Positions 27,021 through 41,414 are shown, counted from the first letter of the stretch. The stretch: 64,000 bases of DNA from Microplitis mediator (GCF_029852145.1 NC_079971.1:372001-436000); one strand, 5' to 3'. Translations and numbers: made by a program. The notes: a model not told the origin generated them from the sequence alone.

Positions 27021-30000
27021 TTTTTCTAATAAAATTGAATGTTTACTCCAATTTTTGGCCAAGTGTCAACAAATAAAAATATTGAAATAAATAAAAAAAA
27101 TGATAGTGAATGGATATAGTTTAGTATAAAGAAACTACTATAGGGATCTTGATACGAAAATAGAGACGCATCGAATCGGAGGCGCGTCAGAAACGATCGC
27201 GTTACTAATTCACAAGCCTCCGAAATACTGCCATTCATCTAACTACCACTGAGATTAATATCTCAGGTATAGGTATCAGGTATATGTATATATAATAGTT
27301 GGTAAACTGTATAACACAAGTGTATAGCCTGGGATTTTAGTCACGGCGAAGGATAGATGCATTCACGGATATTGTGAATTAAAGGACAAAGAAGAGAGAA
27401 GGGTTTATTTATTTGATTGACTGAGTAAGTGAGCAAGAAATCGAGAGAGAAAGACCGTGAACAAGAAAGACAACGGTGAGAAGCATATCCAGAGTTAAAC
27501 CGGAAGCTGAGTCAATGACTTCTATCTTTACTATTTTCAATGAATGACAATAAATTATAAAAAAAGTCACTCGAAATGTTTGATTGCCAGTAGCACGACG
27601 GTTTTAAGTGATTGATATTGATATATATTTGTCTTAATTCGCCGGATGTTGTCAGCAACCACAAGACTTCGATCTTTTATCGCGTAAATATAAAATTAAC
27701 TTTGTCGCTAAAATATCTTGGCTTTAACATTAAAGTCCTTTGAAAAGAAAATATATTTAATTTGGTGTTGAAGTAAAATAAAATGAAATTCGAGTATCAG
27801 CTTTGGAAGAAAAGCTTTAAAATTTTCTTAAAGTCTCAGAGTATAACCAAGTCTTTGATCTTCTTGCGGGTACTTTGGTTTTAAAAATCACCATCAGCGG
27901 TAATGTTTTTGCTCCTTCACCAAAACTCGGTGAAATTAATTTTTTTTTTTTTTTCATTTTCGTTACAAGAGATGTTGAAAATAAAAATACAAGTATTAAA
28001 AAGTTTATTTATCCTTCAAAAATATTTGTACCAGATCCGAATTTTAGTCCGAAATATAATTCGTTGGGTAAAAATTTTTATAGCGGGAAATTAAAAAAAT
28101 TTTTTGATCACTAGAATGCAAAAATGAAAAACATCTTAGGAATACTTATATGATGAATAATGAAGAAGTTTGTCTTGAAAAATAATCTATATATATTTGA
28201 GTCTTGGTCATAATGTACAAGGATGATTTTACAGTGGGGTTCAAGGAACAATAGCTGTGGCCGTGGTCCATGAAACAACTTGGAGCTCTAGTCTTGGTCT
28301 CTGTTTCAGTCTTGAGTAAACCCAACAAAATAATAATAATAAGAACAATAACAATAAGAATAAGATAGACAAAGAAGAAAATATAGCGCTCAAGTCATGA
28401 TTTCTGCGGATGAGTAGAACGCATATACTTGCGTTTCCGTCTCCTTCATATATATTTATATATATATATTATTTTTTCGAGACTTGTACAACTCCTTCAC
28501 CTTTTCTCTTCACAATAAACAAAACCCGAAACTCCATGTCCCAATAAAAAAATATTAAAAAAAAAGCTAACCGACTTTTAAAAAAATATAAAAGGATAAA
28601 CTAAAGTGGGCATTGGTTAAAAATGGTTATGACATAATTAGAAAGGATCAGAGAATCGGTCTGAAGAAAAATAAGTTACAAAAATAAGTATAAAAAATGT
28701 AAAATGAAATAACTGGAGAACGAAAAGCAGCGAAACCATTCATTCGCCATTTGCTATCGTCTCTCAACTCTTGCCCGGTTCATTCACAGATTTAATCGTC
28801 TTCGTGGAAAAGCCTCGACCCTCTCGAGTCTCTTTTTCCTCATTTTCGTTATTACTTCTAGCTTTTTATTCAACTTAATTTTTTTTTTGTTCAAACCAGA
28901 AGTGCAAAAGACCTAGACTACCGCGAATAAAAGAAATCAAGATCACTTAACATCCAATATATATCTATATATTTCTCCACTCAGAATTCAAATAAAATCT
29001 AAAATAAAAATATAAATTTAATTATATTTAATACAGCTCTGTACCAGCACCAAAACGTAAATTTCAATAGTCCGACCATCAAAAACTCTCTATATAAACA
29101 AAAATAAAAATAAAAACAGTAACCGTTATCGAAGAGTAAATTTAGGAACTAGTAATATAAAATACATCTTCTCATACAGCAAACTCGTGTCGATGTTTTA
29201 CCTCATAGAAATCTTCAGTGGAGATGCGCTCTACGATGCGTTAAATTAAAGTTCAACCCCTGAAGAGGCAGCTGTAACCAAGGGTTCGTGTACTGCTTTG
29301 GAGATTGAATCCGTGACTCTTGACTTCTCTTTTCCTCTGGCTCATTCCCTCCCTCCCCCTCTCTCCGAATCACTCACTCACTCACTCACTCACAACTCTT
29401 ACTCTCACTCAAACTCCTTTATTTTATTTTTGCTCTTCCTTGCTCCTTAAACTCCACACCATGCCCTCAAGAAAGTTTCCAGGTGATCGGAGACACCGTC
29501 GATGCGACTACGGTTCGTAATAATCGCAAGAAATAGCATCAACCCCTTAGCTAGATTCTTTGATCGCGTTTCGAATTAAAATTTACTTGGACTCGGATCC
29601 TTTTCCTCGAACCAGAGCTTTTGCTTTTTATTTTTAACTCTAAATAAATTCACATTATCGACAAAAAATAACCATCAGGGAGATAAAAAAATTCATTTAA
29701 CCCTTTTCCTTAAATCTAAGCTGAAGATTCCTCACTGTCCCTCTCATCCTCCTGGTTTATATCCACTACATAGTGCCAGAGTCAGAGCCAGAGTCAGAGT
29801 CATAGTCAGAGGGAAAGGCAGAGGTAAATTTGGGTATAGATGTAGATGTAGATGTAAATGTATTAGTAAAGAATTTTCAACCCCCAGTAGAGTAGATCGG
29901 AACCGCAGCTCTGTCTCCCTCTGTTATGTTTGTTTTACATCTTTAGCACTCGCTCAACGTCTTTTCCCCGTTTTTCTTGAGCAGAGCATCCCCCTCATAC

Positions 30001-30137
30001 TCACTACTACAGGCAACAACGTCAAAGTCCCTCGGTTGCTGGTGTGTACCCCCCTCATCGTACGTTTTCTCTTCTCGTTTTCCCACCGACGACCATCTAG
30101 AGCCAACAGAAGAGCCAACGGAACCGACTGCGCCACC

Positions 30138-30168
30138 AGAGTAAGAGTAAGAGTAAGAGTAAGAGTAA
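30138..30168 (+). repeat. (AGAGTA)n hexamer repeat
   Basis: Five perfect units in a gene-free, C/T-rich setting. Confidence 0.9.
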
Positions 30169-31374
30169 AATCATCATCAGATCTCACTTGCACTCATTGC
30201 GCAGGAGATACGGTAACGAGAGGAGAAACACCCTCGCTACTTTTAATCGACCCACGCTTTCTTCTGCTGCTTATACATCGCCAGCAACCCCCCCGGCGAG
30301 GGGTCCAACCCATCTACTACCACCAGTAACTACCACTACCACCACGAGCATCAACCGTTTGCCCTCTTTTTCCTCATCTACATTCGTACCACCGCCTCTT
30401 TCGTCTTCTTCTGCTTCTTCCTTCACTGCCGTCACCCCGCAAAGGCCCCCACTCTTTTAACTATTTTCTCGAGAATCACTCGGTCCTGCTCACGCTCACG
30501 CTAAATAATAAAGGAAAAAGGAAAAAGGAAAAACCTTCCCGCCACCACCACCACTTCTACCAGCACCACCACGTAGATCTCATCCTCCGAACCCTAGTAC
30601 CCAGCGTTTCTCATCTTTACTCTCCCCCAACCTCTTCCACCCCCAAGTTCACCCGGTTTTATATATACAGACATATAGGTATAAGTAAGGGCGTTGTCTT
30701 CGCCTTCCACAGGACGGACTAGCCTTGCCCATCCGTATAATATAAATATTCGCTTGTGTAGATTGAGAAACGAGTACTCACTATTTTCCTTTTTACTTTT
30801 TTACTTTTTTTAAGACGTAATTTAGATTTTTTTATTATTCATTTTTACTTTGAGTAATATTTTAGATAACTGACTATAACTTTTACTATTATTTCCTTTT
30901 ACACAATTAATATTTCTTTAGTAATTATTTGTAGTTATAAAATGGTTATATCTTTGGATTAAATAAAATAAGAGGATCCTCTGCAAGACCGCTAGATAAA
31001 GGATACCGTGACTTGCAAGTGTAAAAATATACAATATATATATATATATATATATAAAGGGTTAAAAAATATTTGCAGCCACTCAGAATCATAGAGCGTA
31101 AGTACTTGGGCGCTATTTTATTACCGATAACTGGGCGCTTGGCTACATTTCTACATGCAATCATAAATATATCAACCATCCATCTATATAAATTTATATA
31201 TATACATATACGTATATTTACTTTTAGAAAAATGAAAAATCTCTTGGAGTATAAACAGATAAATTTAAAAAATACTCTAAAATAAAATTAAAAAAAAATA
31301 ATAAAACAGGTGAAAAGGGCATGGCTAGTGTATATGTCTGTCTGAATGTTTAAAACTGGCCTCGATGCACTTGT

Positions 31375-31415
31375 GGGAACATGATGTACCATCGAGTTCG
31401 AACCTCGTGTTCCCT
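31375..31415 (+). other. tRNA acceptor/T-arm-like hairpin
   Basis: GGGAACA (31375-31381) pairs perfectly with TGTTCCC (31408-31414). Directly inside the 3' strand is CGAG-TTCGAAC-CTCG (31393-31407), a canonical T-loop on a 4-bp stem, and TGGACCA follows. There is no D arm, no anticodon arm and no A box, so this is not a tRNA gene. It could be a tRNA-derived fragment or coincidence. Confidence 0.35.
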
Positions 31416-33424
31416 GGACCACGAAGTGAAAGGTTTCTGTCTTTTACCGGATCTCTTTTTGCTTTATCATCAACAATAAAAACACATCCACATATATTTT
31501 TTTTCTACACATTCTCTACTCATAACGTATGTTATTATTTAATACTTTTAACTAGCTATTTATATAAATATATAAGAGTGATAGTAATTGTTAAAACAGG
31601 TTGTTCATGGAAATGGAGTTAAAATGACTTTGAGGAAGAAATTTAAAACTGATTGGTCGTAAAAACCTTACACACAGTCTTACAATTTATATATTTTGCT
31701 TTACTTTACTTAACTTTTTTTATAATTTTTTATTATTATTATTTTTACTGATCGATTGAGGAGGATCTTTGCAGAAAAAGTTATTCAATATAGATGAACA
31801 ATCTCGCGATTGTTGCTAGTGTGCATGCTGGGAAAAATCCTTTGTCTTGATTTTTTTTTTTTCGTTTTTTACGTAAATATAATGTATGCACATTTTATAT
31901 GTATGAGCGGTTATTCATTGTTTTGTAGTTATATATGTGAGTAGAAAGTAATGTATAATTTTTAGTTTTTTTTAATAATTATTGTATACTTTTGCTGTAA
32001 AACCATGTGAGTTTTTATTATTTTTATGTATTTTTTCTTAACAGGAAGAAAATTATTTTAGAAAATGTCATAAATTTTTTTTTTGTTCAGATTTTGTGTA
32101 AAAAAAATTTATATTTCTTAAACAAACTGATAAAAAATTTATGATGGAATATTTATATAAATTTTAATAAATAAAAAATTATTGGTAATAAAAAAAATTA
32201 AAACAAAGAAAGTTTTGAAAAAAAAATCAAGTGAAACTTTTGACTATCCAAGAGGAAAAGATGTGACGATTGTCAAGACAATTAACTCCTTCGTGGACCG
32301 GTGGATCGATTAAAAGTACCGGTAGATCATCGATCCATGTCTCTTTAGCCAACCGTAATCTCAAAAAAAAAATAAATAAATAAATAATAAATACTGGTGT
32401 GTGATATGGTAAAGGATCGTGGAAAAGCGTGAGTGAGATAAAATAAGAAAAAAGTTTAAGAGTGAGATATATGAGGGGCGGGTTTGACCATGGACCCGTA
32501 TAGAAAATGGCGGGGTGGCGGTGGGTGAATAGCGAACCGGGTAAAACTAGAAAGGGTGAGCCAGGGTATGAGTGAGAGGGATGAAAAGAGGTTTTCAAGA
32601 GGGAGTGAATGGGGAAAATGAGGGAGGACTTTATATGGAAAGAGGTACGCAAGTCGCGCGTTGAAATCTCCAGCTTTTACTTATCAACTCAATGGTTTTT
32701 TTTTTATTTTATTTTGCAGTTTAAATAATCGCGAGTGAGCGATTGGAAATAATATTTATAGAGTAATAATAAACAATAGAGAACAAGAAAAAAAAAATGA
32801 GAAAATAAGAAGATCGAATGCGTGGATTGCACGAGCACTCGAGCGATTAAGAAATGATGGGCATTGTGTTCTGCTCGCGATCACGTAGGTAAGAGATATA
32901 TATATATTTATATAAAGAATAAAATACACGTATGTGTGCTCAGATGTTGGACTGAGGCTCGTGGCCGCCCGGGGTCGTGGCCTGGCCTCCTGCCGCACAA
33001 TAATCTTCTCTTGGAGTCTTAACTTCTCTACTTGAGATCTGAACACACAAGAACTACAGCAGAAACTCTCGACTTATATACATTGCATTACACTACACTA
33101 GCTATCTTGTGTATCGTGTGTGCTCTGGTATTCTCTGAGGATCACCGGGACACGAGATCGTTGACCTCATCCGATTCAATCACTCCTTTTGTCTCTTATT
33201 ATTTTCAAATTATATATTTATATATTATCAAAACTGTTTCATACATTTTTCAGGCATCAAGTCAGACAATATATTTTTTTTTATATCACGAAAATTTTTA
33301 GATACATTTTTTTTACAATAAAATCAGTTATAAATTTAAATTTTTGCCGTAACTAAAATTCAATAATCGTCTAAAAAAAGTGAAAGTAAGTAATTTTGAA
33401 TATTTTTGACATGAAATAATAATA

Positions 33425-33625
33425 TGATACTGAAGTTAGCAGACGTCTAATAATTTTTGGATTTTTTTTTAGACGATAAACCATAAAAAAAAAATATTTG
33501 AAAAAATTGCACCTGTAGTTTTTTAAATTTTCTACATATGCATATTTTTATTTTATTTTTTTACAATTGATTTGTTGAAATACGAAAATTCAAAAATTTT
33601 TAAATGTCTGCTAACTTCAGGATCA
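33425..33625. mobile_element. MITE family H, copy 1 (201 bp)
   Basis: Inverted repeats TGATACTGAAGTTAGCAGAC and the complement of TGATCCTGAAGTTAGCAGAC are flanked by TA. The AT-rich interior contains acgataaa and tctacatatgcatattt, shared with the copy at 41.4 kb. Confidence 0.85.
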
Positions 33626-36600
33626 TATAATAATTTGTCATAAAAGAAATAAATTTCGTCTTAAATAATTTAATAAAAATAAAAATGTAATTATTGTGAC
33701 AATAATTTTCCACAATAAATAAAAAGATATTTGATACATTAAAATGAGATAAAAAATGAGTAAGCCGTGTAATGTAAATAAATAATACGTATAGCAAATA
33801 ATAACAAGAGAGATGATTGAAGAAAAATATATATTCCCGGCAGAATAATAAGTCAAAGCGTGTATACACTATTTGATCCAAGATTTCCTAAGTTAAACCC
33901 AAAGAGAGACAACGAAAAGCCATTATCTTTGGCGTGGTCTCAAGCTTAAAACTTAAACGAAAAGCAGTTAGGCAGTCACGCGTTGCGGTCGCCGCTTGGC
34001 GTCAGGCGAAATTGAGCGGATTCGAGTTGTGCCGCGCGCCTTAGAAGAGTTAAGAGCCGCAAGAAAGAGTAAGAAGTTGAATTTACCAATTGTGCACTAC
34101 CCACTCCACTCTACTCCACTCTACTCCAGCATATACAATCTTCAGCTAAACAGAATGAGTATCAACACGACATACAATAAAACACAACCATCCAGCATCC
34201 ACCGCATCCAAATCCCATATACACAACCCAGTCTACTACATAAAAGTATTATGCCGCGTAAAAAAAATTTAAGTAACCACGCATCCGATAAAAGTGCGCG
34301 AGAGATGGAATATAACAATAATAATCATAATAAAAAAAAAGTAAGATAAAAAAAATATATTATACATATATATATAAGAGTATACAGTAGCAGCGGCGGC
34401 GCTCAAGTCAACTCTCAACTTGTCTCTCGGTCGGGGACACACAGAGTGGGCGTGGCTTCTGGTGAGCTGGTGAGCTGGTGCACCAGCACCCCTCGCGGTA
34501 GCAGAGAGTAGAGAGAGCCGCGATATAAAATTATAGTCACAAGCTAAAGCGGCTTCTTTCGTTTTCGCGTACGATTACTCTCTTCTTATATATATAGATA
34601 TATTTATCCCTGTTACTCTTTTTTATTTTATCATTTTATCTCAACTGTAAACTCAGTACCTCAGATCCTCTTTATCCTGATCCACACCCTTGGCTCCCTT
34701 AAACGCGGGACGAGTTCCCCACATCACCCCGCATTTAGTCGCCAGGTCGCTAAAATAAAACTCAGGGGCCTCAACGCGAATAAATAAGAAAAGCCAATGC
34801 TCGTTCGTCACGAGCTTGTGGTCGGTCGGCAGGACGCCGCCGTCTCATCACGCGCGGCCCAATCAGCCTCGTAATCACTGTGCTGAAGCTGAACGCTACA
34901 ACCCATAGTCTAGGCGACGTTGCCCCTGCCGCTCCTTTTCTTTTATCTTATATTGCAGTCGACGAAATATTTCGCTGATTAAAAAATAACCCGCCAGTTT
35001 AAACAATTAAAATGTCATCAATTTTTTTCACTCAAAAACATAAAAACATAAATTTATAAATATATTTATATATATATGGATTGATGGATGTAGAATATTT
35101 TTTCTATGCCCGATATATTTATTCTACTCTGGTTGGCATTCGCTTGCCACTTTGCCTCGACTTTACACAACTAAAGCATAAGGCAATTTAGTTGTGGTGC
35201 ATCGTTTCTCCAATTACCATTTTGCTCTCAACGACTATTCTCGGAAAAGTCATATCCGTAACGTACCAACACTTGCTTCTTTTTAAGGCACTCCACTCTA
35301 CTCTACTCTACTCCACTCTTATATATTATATATTTACGTATGAATGTACTAAGACTAACAATTTTTTAACAGATCTTTATTTTTACGACAAACTATTTCG
35401 TGTTACGTAAATTCTCATATAAAAAATTTACATTTCGAATTCAGGCAAATAAAAATTTTATTATTATTTTTTTTTTTTAAACGTAATTTAATAATTTATA
35501 AAATAAAGACTCACGACTTTGATTGATAGTCAAATATAAATAAAATAAAAATTAACATGATATTTAAGTTAATCTATGCACGCAAAGAATATCAAAGTGA
35601 TAGATAAATAAAAACAAAAGCTTACAAGGATATGTTATAATAAAAGAATAAAAAGAAAAAGAAAAAGAAAAAAGCCGAGGTCGAATCGGTCTGACCCCCT
35701 TGAAAGGTCGGCGCACGCGAGTAAACATCTCGTGGAAGGTAAAAGGCGTCAGTATGCTAGTATCTGACTGCACACAACACTACTTGTAATGTTGCATATC
35801 TCCATATCCCAGCAAACCGATTTTCCTAACGTAGTCTGCATTCTTCCCATAGACCGTATTATACACGAGGTTCTATTCCTACCAATAGTTATTTTACTGC
35901 TCTTCTATATAATAGTCCAAGTCTAGTTAAAACCTCCCTCTTCCCATCTCCATCTCACTCTCTGGCTCCAATACCCAAGTCGATCATCCTCTGGATGTTC
36001 CTCATCCTCATCTTTTATCCTCGTTCAATTTCGTCTCACGGTTTTGTTGCACTCGTTCAAGATCGCGCGTAAACGGACGGGCAGTGGCCTAATTGTCGCC
36101 TTCCTCTCTCACTCTTTTTCTTTATACTCCGTTTTGTGTTGCCGTTGCCGTTGCCGTAACGTGACGTGAGTCAGACGTGCCCTAACACCGACCACTTTCC
36201 TCTCGGGTTCATGCACTTCCTCTTCCGTTACTTGTCAACATTTAAATCCCTCCCACCCTCTCTCTAAAAAAATAAATAAATTCAAGAAAATTATTATCTC
36301 CATTTCCGATAATTTTTTAATGAATAAATTTTAAAAGTTAAAAAGGGCGGCATTGCTTTGTTTTATAACGGATTGAATCATATATTGCATGCATACAGGA
36401 GGCGCGTACGATATTATTGAAAGGTTGAAATGGAATCACGGTCCGGTTTAATCCTCTCCCCTCTTTCCATTTACAAACAGCTGTCTTCTTATTCTTTAAT
36501 ATCACATATCTTCTCTTCTTTTATTGTCTTACTCTTTCTATATACATATAGATATATAGATATATATGCTTCTACTGTCTATAAAATACATGATGTGCTC

Positions 36601-37509
36601 ATGGTATCGGCAATACAGAGTAAAGGTACGTGATGCAACTGCCTCCGGCGTACATATGCTGGCTCATACCTTAAGATATATATCGTGTATGAGTCACGTA
36701 TCGATACACCGCTCGCTCTCATTGCTGCCCGACAATCATTTTGGCTATTGGATCATCTCGATATCCACTTAAAAAAAATAAAATAATAAAAATAAAAACA
36801 AGTATATATATTGATCCATAAACTGGTCTACTGATGCAAGGCTGCGGTATGCATCGATACGAATATCCGTTCAATTTGCTGCGTACAGACGTACGTTTCT
36901 TTGGACCGCGAACCGCGTGAGAAAACGCATCCGCACGTGCTTATTTATTACTTATTATTATTTATTTTCCATTTTAACTCCGAGCGATAAACTTTATTAT
37001 TGTTATCATTATTGGATTATAATAAATATTTAAGAAATTTTCGTGCGGTAGCAACAAAAAAACAGAAAAGAAAGAAAAAAAAAATTAATATATTTTTTGC
37101 AAGAGATTTCATATTTCCATGAATGCATTTGAGATGGTATTAAAGTTGAGACCCACCGCGGTATGCACGTCCCTATATATTCTTTGTCCTCCTCCTCAGT
37201 ATCTTCTTCTTGTTAGTCTCTTCTTCTGATGCTCGTGATACTCGGACTTAACTTCTCGCACTACGGCCTTTGAACGGTTTGCTACAAACCCGGACACACC
37301 TCTACTCTACTCGAGCCGCGGTGTTGCGTTACGCGAGTAGGGAGAACAAGATTAAACTTTACTCATACAACAATCTATTGTAATTGTTTATTTTCCCTTT
37401 TGTATATCAAATATATTATTTTATTTTATTTTTACTTTTTTACCTCCAATTTATTTATTACCAGGCAATAAATTATTTCAAGTTGCGGCGACGGCAAATA
37501 ATTCGACTA
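33626..37509. other. Gene-free stretch with a GC-rich island
   Basis: Variants of CACTCCACTCTACTC occur at about 34100-34130 and again at 35290-35318. The block 34680-34960 is GC-rich with a CCAATCAG box and CG-rich words, and could be a promoter or enhancer, but no exon or start is identifiable. A GTTGCC repeat lies at about 36137-36155 and TATA tracts near 36540. Confidence 0.45.
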
Positions 37510-37951
37510 CACAGAAAAAACAGATATCTTGAGTCAAGAAAATATTTTTGAAGACAAACGTTTTCGGGAATTAAGTCAAGATTTTCTTGAGCCAAGAGAA
37601 TTCGTCTTGGTTGGAGAAGATTTCTACACAGAAAAAAATGATTTCTTGGCGCAAAAAATTTTTTCTTGTTCCAAGAAAATATTTACTTGACCCAAGAAAT
37701 TTTTTGTATTATAAAGTGAAAACAAAACTTTTCTTGGGGTAAGAAAAAATTTTCTCGGAACAAGAAAAAAATTTTTTAGGCGAGAAAAAAATTCTTGAGC
37801 CAAGATAAATTTTTGTCTTCAATTCATAATACAAAATATTTCTTGCGCCAAGAAATTCTATTTTTCTGTGTACTTTATCTGAGAAAATTTAGGTCTCCAA
37901 AAAAATTTTCTTTAATCAAGAATATTTACCTTCAGTTGAGAATTTTTTTTT
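37510..37951. mobile_element. MITE family G, copy 2, interrupted by family F
   Basis: The left end CACAGAAAAAACAG follows TA. The body (atcttgagtcaag, gaagacaaacgttttcggg, tcttggttggagaag) matches the complement of the copy at 26.45 kb. The second half resumes at 37873 after a 244-bp insertion. The right terminus is degenerate. Confidence 0.8.
37627..37870. mobile_element. MITE family F, copy 4, inside family G copy 2
   Basis: The 244-bp element is bounded by TA on both sides (37625-37626 and 37871-37872). The empty site survives in the other G copy (gatttctactttat on the complement), proving a two-base TA duplication. Confidence 0.88.
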
Positions 37952-39068
37952 GAATTACCGCGCCAATAATTTCGCGAAAAATATTTTCAAAAATTTCTAT
38001 CTGTCATTTAAAATTATTATTAAATTATCGAATCGAAGATACATAATTCTATTCTAGGGTCGCAAATATAAAAATAAATTACGTCGATTTGTTGGACACT
38101 TCCGGTTACGTCTTACCGCCATGTATGCAAATAAACAAGCCAATAAAAAATGAATCAATAAATGAAGTTTTTTGCCGTAAATAATAAATTGAATCGGAGT
38201 AAAACTGCAACATTGTTTCTTTATAATATTCGCTAGTGTCTTTTTTATAATTTATACCGTGTAAAACATCGATATCGGGATATTTTTAAAACTTGACATG
38301 CGAATGTGCAGTAAAATATATTTTACAGAATTTAAAATAATTTTTAAACGCCTGTGGCTAATAATTATAATTTAATACAACAGTTACATATTTCTTGGTG
38401 GAAAAAAAAAAAGTTTTGCAAGATATTCGAGGAAAAACAGTAAAAATCGAAGCAAAGAATCGGCATGAGAGCGCCGAGGATTGCGAGGAAACAAAAAATG
38501 AAAATCTTCTGACGCGTGACGACCTCTTCTAGCTCAAGATCTATTCTCTGTATCAGTACTAAAACTCTAGCTCCATATTATAACAGAATGTATATAGAGT
38601 CGAATTGTGAGATATTTATATATAAATAAAATCCACTTGTATATTGGATAAATTGTTGGCTATAGGGAACATAAACACATTCATAACACACGTGTAATGA
38701 TACGAGTAAACTGAGACAGCGTTTTCTCGATGAGAATAATAGACCGTATAAATTCTTCCTTACTCTCCCATGTGGTATAATATACAAAAGAAAATAAATA
38801 TAAATAAAAGTACTACGGCTCTACAGTACGGCTGCATTCTCGATTGGAGGTCATCGGATCAACGATCCGTATACAGACACAAACGATTAATCCTCTCGTG
38901 ATTGAGTTGATGAGTATCTTCTTAATCAAAAATAAATAAATACAACATATAAAAACTGTATCATAATCATTATCATTATTTAATGCCTCCATCTATTATA
39001 TATCTTTCTTACATGTATCACTAGACTTTTAAATAAATTTAATTTTTGACTTTAATCGTGTAATTATA
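37952..39068. other. Gene-free spacer between MITEs
   Basis: AT-rich DNA with no repeats beyond short A-runs; nothing supported. Confidence 0.5.
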
Positions 39069-39832
39069 GGGGAGGGAGGGGCAAAAGGGGGTACTTAGAG
39101 AAATACCAAGTTTTCGAGGACTCAAATACGCTAAATCTTTTTTTTTTTTTTAATGATACACAGAAAAAAAGAATTTCTTGTCGCAAGAAATATTTTGTAT
39201 TATGAATTGAAGACAAAAATTTTTCTTGGCTCAAGAATTTTTTTCTCGCCTAAAAAATTTTTTTCTTGTTCCGAGAAAATTTTATCTTACCCCAAGAAAA
39301 GTTTTGTTTTCACTTTATAATACAAAAAATTTCTTGGTTCAAGTAAAAATTTTCTTAGAACAAGAAAAAATTTTTTACGCCAAGAAATCCTTTTTTTCTG
39401 TGTGTTCAAAGTAAATAGAAGAAATTTTCAGTTACCGTCGAAAAAAAAAAATTTTTCATTTCTGCGGGCAAAATGGGGCACCCCCTAAAAAAGGTAAAAA
39501 AAAAAAATCTGGATTTTAAACGAATTTGATTAAGTTGGATTTTTTTTTAAGTAATTTACATGAAGAAAAATTATATTTTACATGTTTATTGGATACAAAA
39601 GAAGAAAAAAAATTTTTAATAGTTTTTATCATAAAACAAACGTCATTAATATTTTTCAACTGACAACTGATTTTTGAAAAAGTTTACCAAAAAAAATTCA
39701 AAGTATCGCTTAATTATATTTACAGAAGTGATTTTGGAATGTTTAAAAACCATTTAAAATATAAAATTTTTTTTTATCAAATTTTGGGGGTACCCCGTTT
39801 TGCCTACGCTACCCCTTTTGCCCCCCTTCCCC
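39069..39832. mobile_element. MITE family C, diverged copy 3, split by family F insertion
   Basis: The ends GGGGAGGGAGGGGCAAAAG and CTTTTGCCCCCCTTCCCC are flanked by TA. The inner motifs gcgggcaaaatgggg and ggggtaccccgttttgcc match family C, but the interior has diverged from the other two copies, so this is an older insertion or subfamily. A 244-bp family F element sits at 39159-39402. Confidence 0.8.
39159..39402. mobile_element. MITE family F, copy 2, inside family C copy 3
   Basis: This 244-bp copy is nearly identical to the one at 10.45 kb, down to the internal tttcactttataa segment. It starts after TA and is followed by TG. It interrupts a family C element, so it is the younger insertion. 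Confidence 0.85.
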
Positions 39833-41414
39833 TATATAAAAGTAGAGTAGAAAAAATAATTTAAAAAAGCGATTATTAACTTAATCGACACTAAAATATA
39901 TAACCCATAGAACACGACACCTATAGCCAGTGAAAAACGATTCTCGAATCGTGCGCGTTATCTTACACACGTATCTAAAAGTCACGCATACGAAATAAAT
40001 ATACTCGGCAAGCGATTTAGTGTTAATCCAAGAGTTTAACAGTCAAATAAATATTACAAGTGTAGCTAAAAATAAAACTCGATAAACAAATAAATAATAA
40101 TATGATATATTGGAGTATGTGTAGAATATACCCTCCCCTGTGACCCTCCCCTCTATTTGTTTATTATCCTTGATACACTGATTCAAGTTATTTGTCCCGA
40201 TGCGAGCTATAGATTTAATACGTGAGCTTTTATAAGGTAGTTTTATATATCAGGGCAAGTTGCTCTACTCTCTCGCACCTGTTGCTTCGGTTCACCGCAC
40301 TAAATCGAACGGCTTTCCCCCTTTAGCGTTCGTCATCAGTAGCTCTTGCTTCTGCTTATATTATGCCTTACTACACTAGTTCACTAATGTAATGTAACTA
40401 CACCTATACCTGCTGCTGCTTATACTCTTAGCAAACTAACAGCTATAACCGTGAGATCAAATTGCCAAATGATAACAAGACATATTTAATATTTAATTTA
40501 TTCAAACATATACTCTATTATAATGTGGATGGAGATTTATATATTCGCAATTATAATAAAGGATCAGAGTTGGTGGAGTTGAGAAATATAAAAACGGAGC
40601 CACTCACGCGGAGCAGCGAACCGCGAAATCGTTATTTTCTCACATATGAATCAGTCTTATTCGACTTATAATATTCAAATGAGCATGCAGATATTATGTT
40701 GATATAAGATGTAAATATATTTAAGAATTATATATGTGTGTATCTTTTGTGAGGATATATAACTGCACTCGAAAAGTGGGACTGGGACTGCCGGGACCCT
40801 TTCCATCCCATTTCCCTTGAGGCTTTTGTCAATTTACCCTAGTGTATTCTTCCGAATCGTCACCTTTACACCGATATATTATATATTCAATGATATACTG
40901 GATATATTATGGAGGCTTGAAATTATTTTAAATAATAATCGTGTCAAGAGTCATCATTACTCTTGTCTATTTTTATTTATTTAGTTTATTATTGACTTGC
41001 TGCTGATGGTTATCGGGTTCAAGTGATTTGGTCTAGACTCTATTGTGTCTCATTATCATTATTCAAATAAAATAGTTATGTATGAGGTAATTAATAACAT
41101 GTATGATTAATGATTAAATTAAGCGAATGGAAAAAGTTCGGGTGGGTAACAAGAGGGCGATGAGGGTTGCTGAGGAAAGAGAACAAAAAAATTTAAGAGG
41201 AGAAAAATGTATGGATATAAAGAAAAGGGAAAGGACTTGTAATATATGCCTGCCAAGACTATAAAAATCAATACCTCAAATTACCGGGCTGTGCTTAATT
41301 TTCTTCCTACCCCTCATTTCTTAAATTTTTTTTCTCAGCTTACATCTTACGCAGATTCCCTTTTAGTCTGTCTATTTTTTTATTTCGTCAAAAATTTTAA
41401 TTTTTTAAATATTT
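39833..41414. other. Gene-free spacer between MITEs
   Basis: Mixed AT-rich sequence; a few CTG/CTT-rich bases near 40330-40425. No exon or RNA gene recognised. Confidence 0.5.

Larger units (their letters stand above)
27021..33424. other. Gene-free stretch rich in hexamer repeats
   Basis: Contains a TATA tract at 28448-28475, (CACT)n at about 29370-29393, an imperfect CAGAGT repeat (29775-29811), a TAGATG repeat (29838-29860), (AGAGTA)n (30138-30168), C/T-rich DNA (30240-30660) and (TA)n (31033-31056). A 141-codon open frame on the minus strand at 32227-32652 lacks any recognisable domain and is probably chance. Confidence 0.5.

Noticed and set aside
32227..32652. 141-codon minus-strand open frame
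   Set aside because: It is rich in Ser, Pro, Leu and Phe from a purine-biased plus strand, with no domain, no splice context and no promoter.
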